Shown here piece after piece: positions 4,530-5,036 of a stretch of DNA of 5,036 nt. The stretch spans positions 1-5,036 of the forward strand of contig JAFOYK010000014.1 of NCBI GenBank assembly GCA_017424665.1, in the 5' to 3' direction. Each line of letters begins with the position of its first letter. Within the stretch, counting starts at the first letter, position 1. The translations under genes were made by a program, and so were the position numbers. Source of the stretch: Oscillospiraceae bacterium. Lineage in GTDB: Bacteria; Bacillota; Clostridia; Oscillospirales; Ruminococcaceae. A model generated the notes under the pieces. The model ran no database searches. It worked only from the letters and a program-made list of their open reading frames with translations, and had not been told where the DNA came from.

Positions 4530-5036
4530 TTATCCGTGAAGACGGTTATTCGCTTCGGAAACGCAGTCGCGAAGATATCCCTGAAGGTTAAAGGATTCTC
4601 CGGTTCCGATGGCAACACATTCTTCCGGGTTTTCGGCAACTTCGCATTTAAGGTTGAAACGTTTCGAAAGGTATTTATCAAGACCGTGAAGCTTTGCGCC
4701 GCCGCCGGTAAGAAGAATTCCGTTTGTTTTAACGTCGCCGGAAAGTTCCGGGGGAGTTTTTTCGAAAACTTTCTGAATTGCGGAGGCAAGCTGGTCCGCA
4801 AGGTCATAGAAAATATCCGAAAGTTCCTGCCAATGAAGGGTAACTCTTCCGGGAAGACCGGTTAAAAGGTTGCGGCCTTTAACTTCAAAAGTGCGGTCGT
4901 CGTCAAAATTCCAGCAGGTTCCGATGTTTTTCTTAACTTCTTCCGCCATTTTTTCGCCGATTAAAATTCCGTGGCGAAGACGGACATAGCGGATTATTTC
5001 TTCGTCAAAACGCTGTCCCGCAAGCTTTATGGAATG
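4530..5036 (-). CDS. mreB: Rod-shape-determining protein MreB/Mbl, C-terminal part (5' end outside window)
   Basis: The frame is open to the right edge and gives 168 residues before the TAA at 4530-4532, roughly half of a 330-350-residue bacterial actin. The start SIKLAGQRFDEEI (2-14) and ILIGEKMAEEVK (24-35) match the region after the phosphate-2 loop of MreB. GRNLLTGLP (54-62), KTPPEL (93-98) and the nucleotide-binding GILLTGGGAKLHGLD (106-120) follow in the family order, as does the CVAIGTG segment near the end. MreB forms ATP-dependent filaments under the membrane that guide cell-wall synthesis, implying a rod-shaped cell. The paralogues MreB, Mbl and MreBH cannot be separated from this half, so the symbol is family-level. 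Neighbours mreC and mreD do not follow; an ABC exporter does, so this is not the classical mreBCD cluster. Confidence 0.93.
   Translation of the reverse strand, partial: HSIKLAGQRFDEEIIRYVRLRHGILIGEKMAEEVKKNIGTCWNFDDDRTFEVKGRNLLTGLPGRVTLHWQELSDIFYDLADQLASAIQKVFEKTPPELSGDVKTNGILLTGGGAKLHGLDKYLSKRFNLKCEVAENPEECVAIGTGESFNLQGYLRDCVSEANNRLHG

Noticed and set aside
1..5036. Possible defence system, mobile element, CRISPR array or tRNA
   Set aside because: No transposase, integrase, terminal repeats, spaced direct repeats or cloverleaf-like sequence was seen. The genes are ordinary metabolic, transport and cell-shape types.

Overview
The window looks like chromosomal DNA from a low-to-mid GC Gram-positive bacterium, most likely a Clostridia-class Firmicute. 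The evidence is strong GGAG-type ribosome binding sites, many U-tailed intrinsic terminators, an MreB-type rod-shape gene and a yybP-ykoY-type riboswitch. No genus can be named from the sequence alone. No mobile element, CRISPR array, tRNA or rRNA is seen.

Left part, plus strand: the last 79 codons of a probable TetR/AcrR-type regulator (2-241) run into a perfect hairpin terminator that overlaps the stop codon. A short AT-rich gap follows, holding a perfect 12-bp inverted repeat whose right arm contains the ribosome binding site of the next gene. That gene is a 294-residue short-chain dehydrogenase/reductase (351-1235) with a non-standard glycine-rich loop. It ends at a strong terminator (1279-1308).

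Centre, plus strand: a consensus promoter (TTGACA, 17 bp, TATCAT) abuts that terminator and drives a leader that folds as a yybP-ykoY manganese riboswitch (about 1346-1439). Its expression platform contains two mutually coordinated terminator hairpins, the second of which also buries the ribosome binding site. Downstream is a two-gene operon: a CaCA-family sodium/calcium-type antiporter (1507-2424) and, 12 nt later, a 90-residue aromatic-rich protein of unknown function (2437-2709). The likely logic is that high Mn2+ turns on a cation exporter together with the small protein. A bidirectional terminator (2710-2736) separates this operon from the convergent genes on the right.

Right part, minus strand: the C-terminal 168 residues of an MreB/Mbl actin homologue (4530 to the window edge) are followed, 28 nt later, by a complete 583-residue ABC exporter half-transporter (2750-4501). 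The two are probably co-transcribed.

The most interesting region is the riboswitch leader at 1340-1506, where an explicit three-helix switching mechanism can be read from the bases. The next most interesting are the unknown Mn-riboswitch-controlled small protein and the SD-masking inverted repeat in front of the dehydrogenase.
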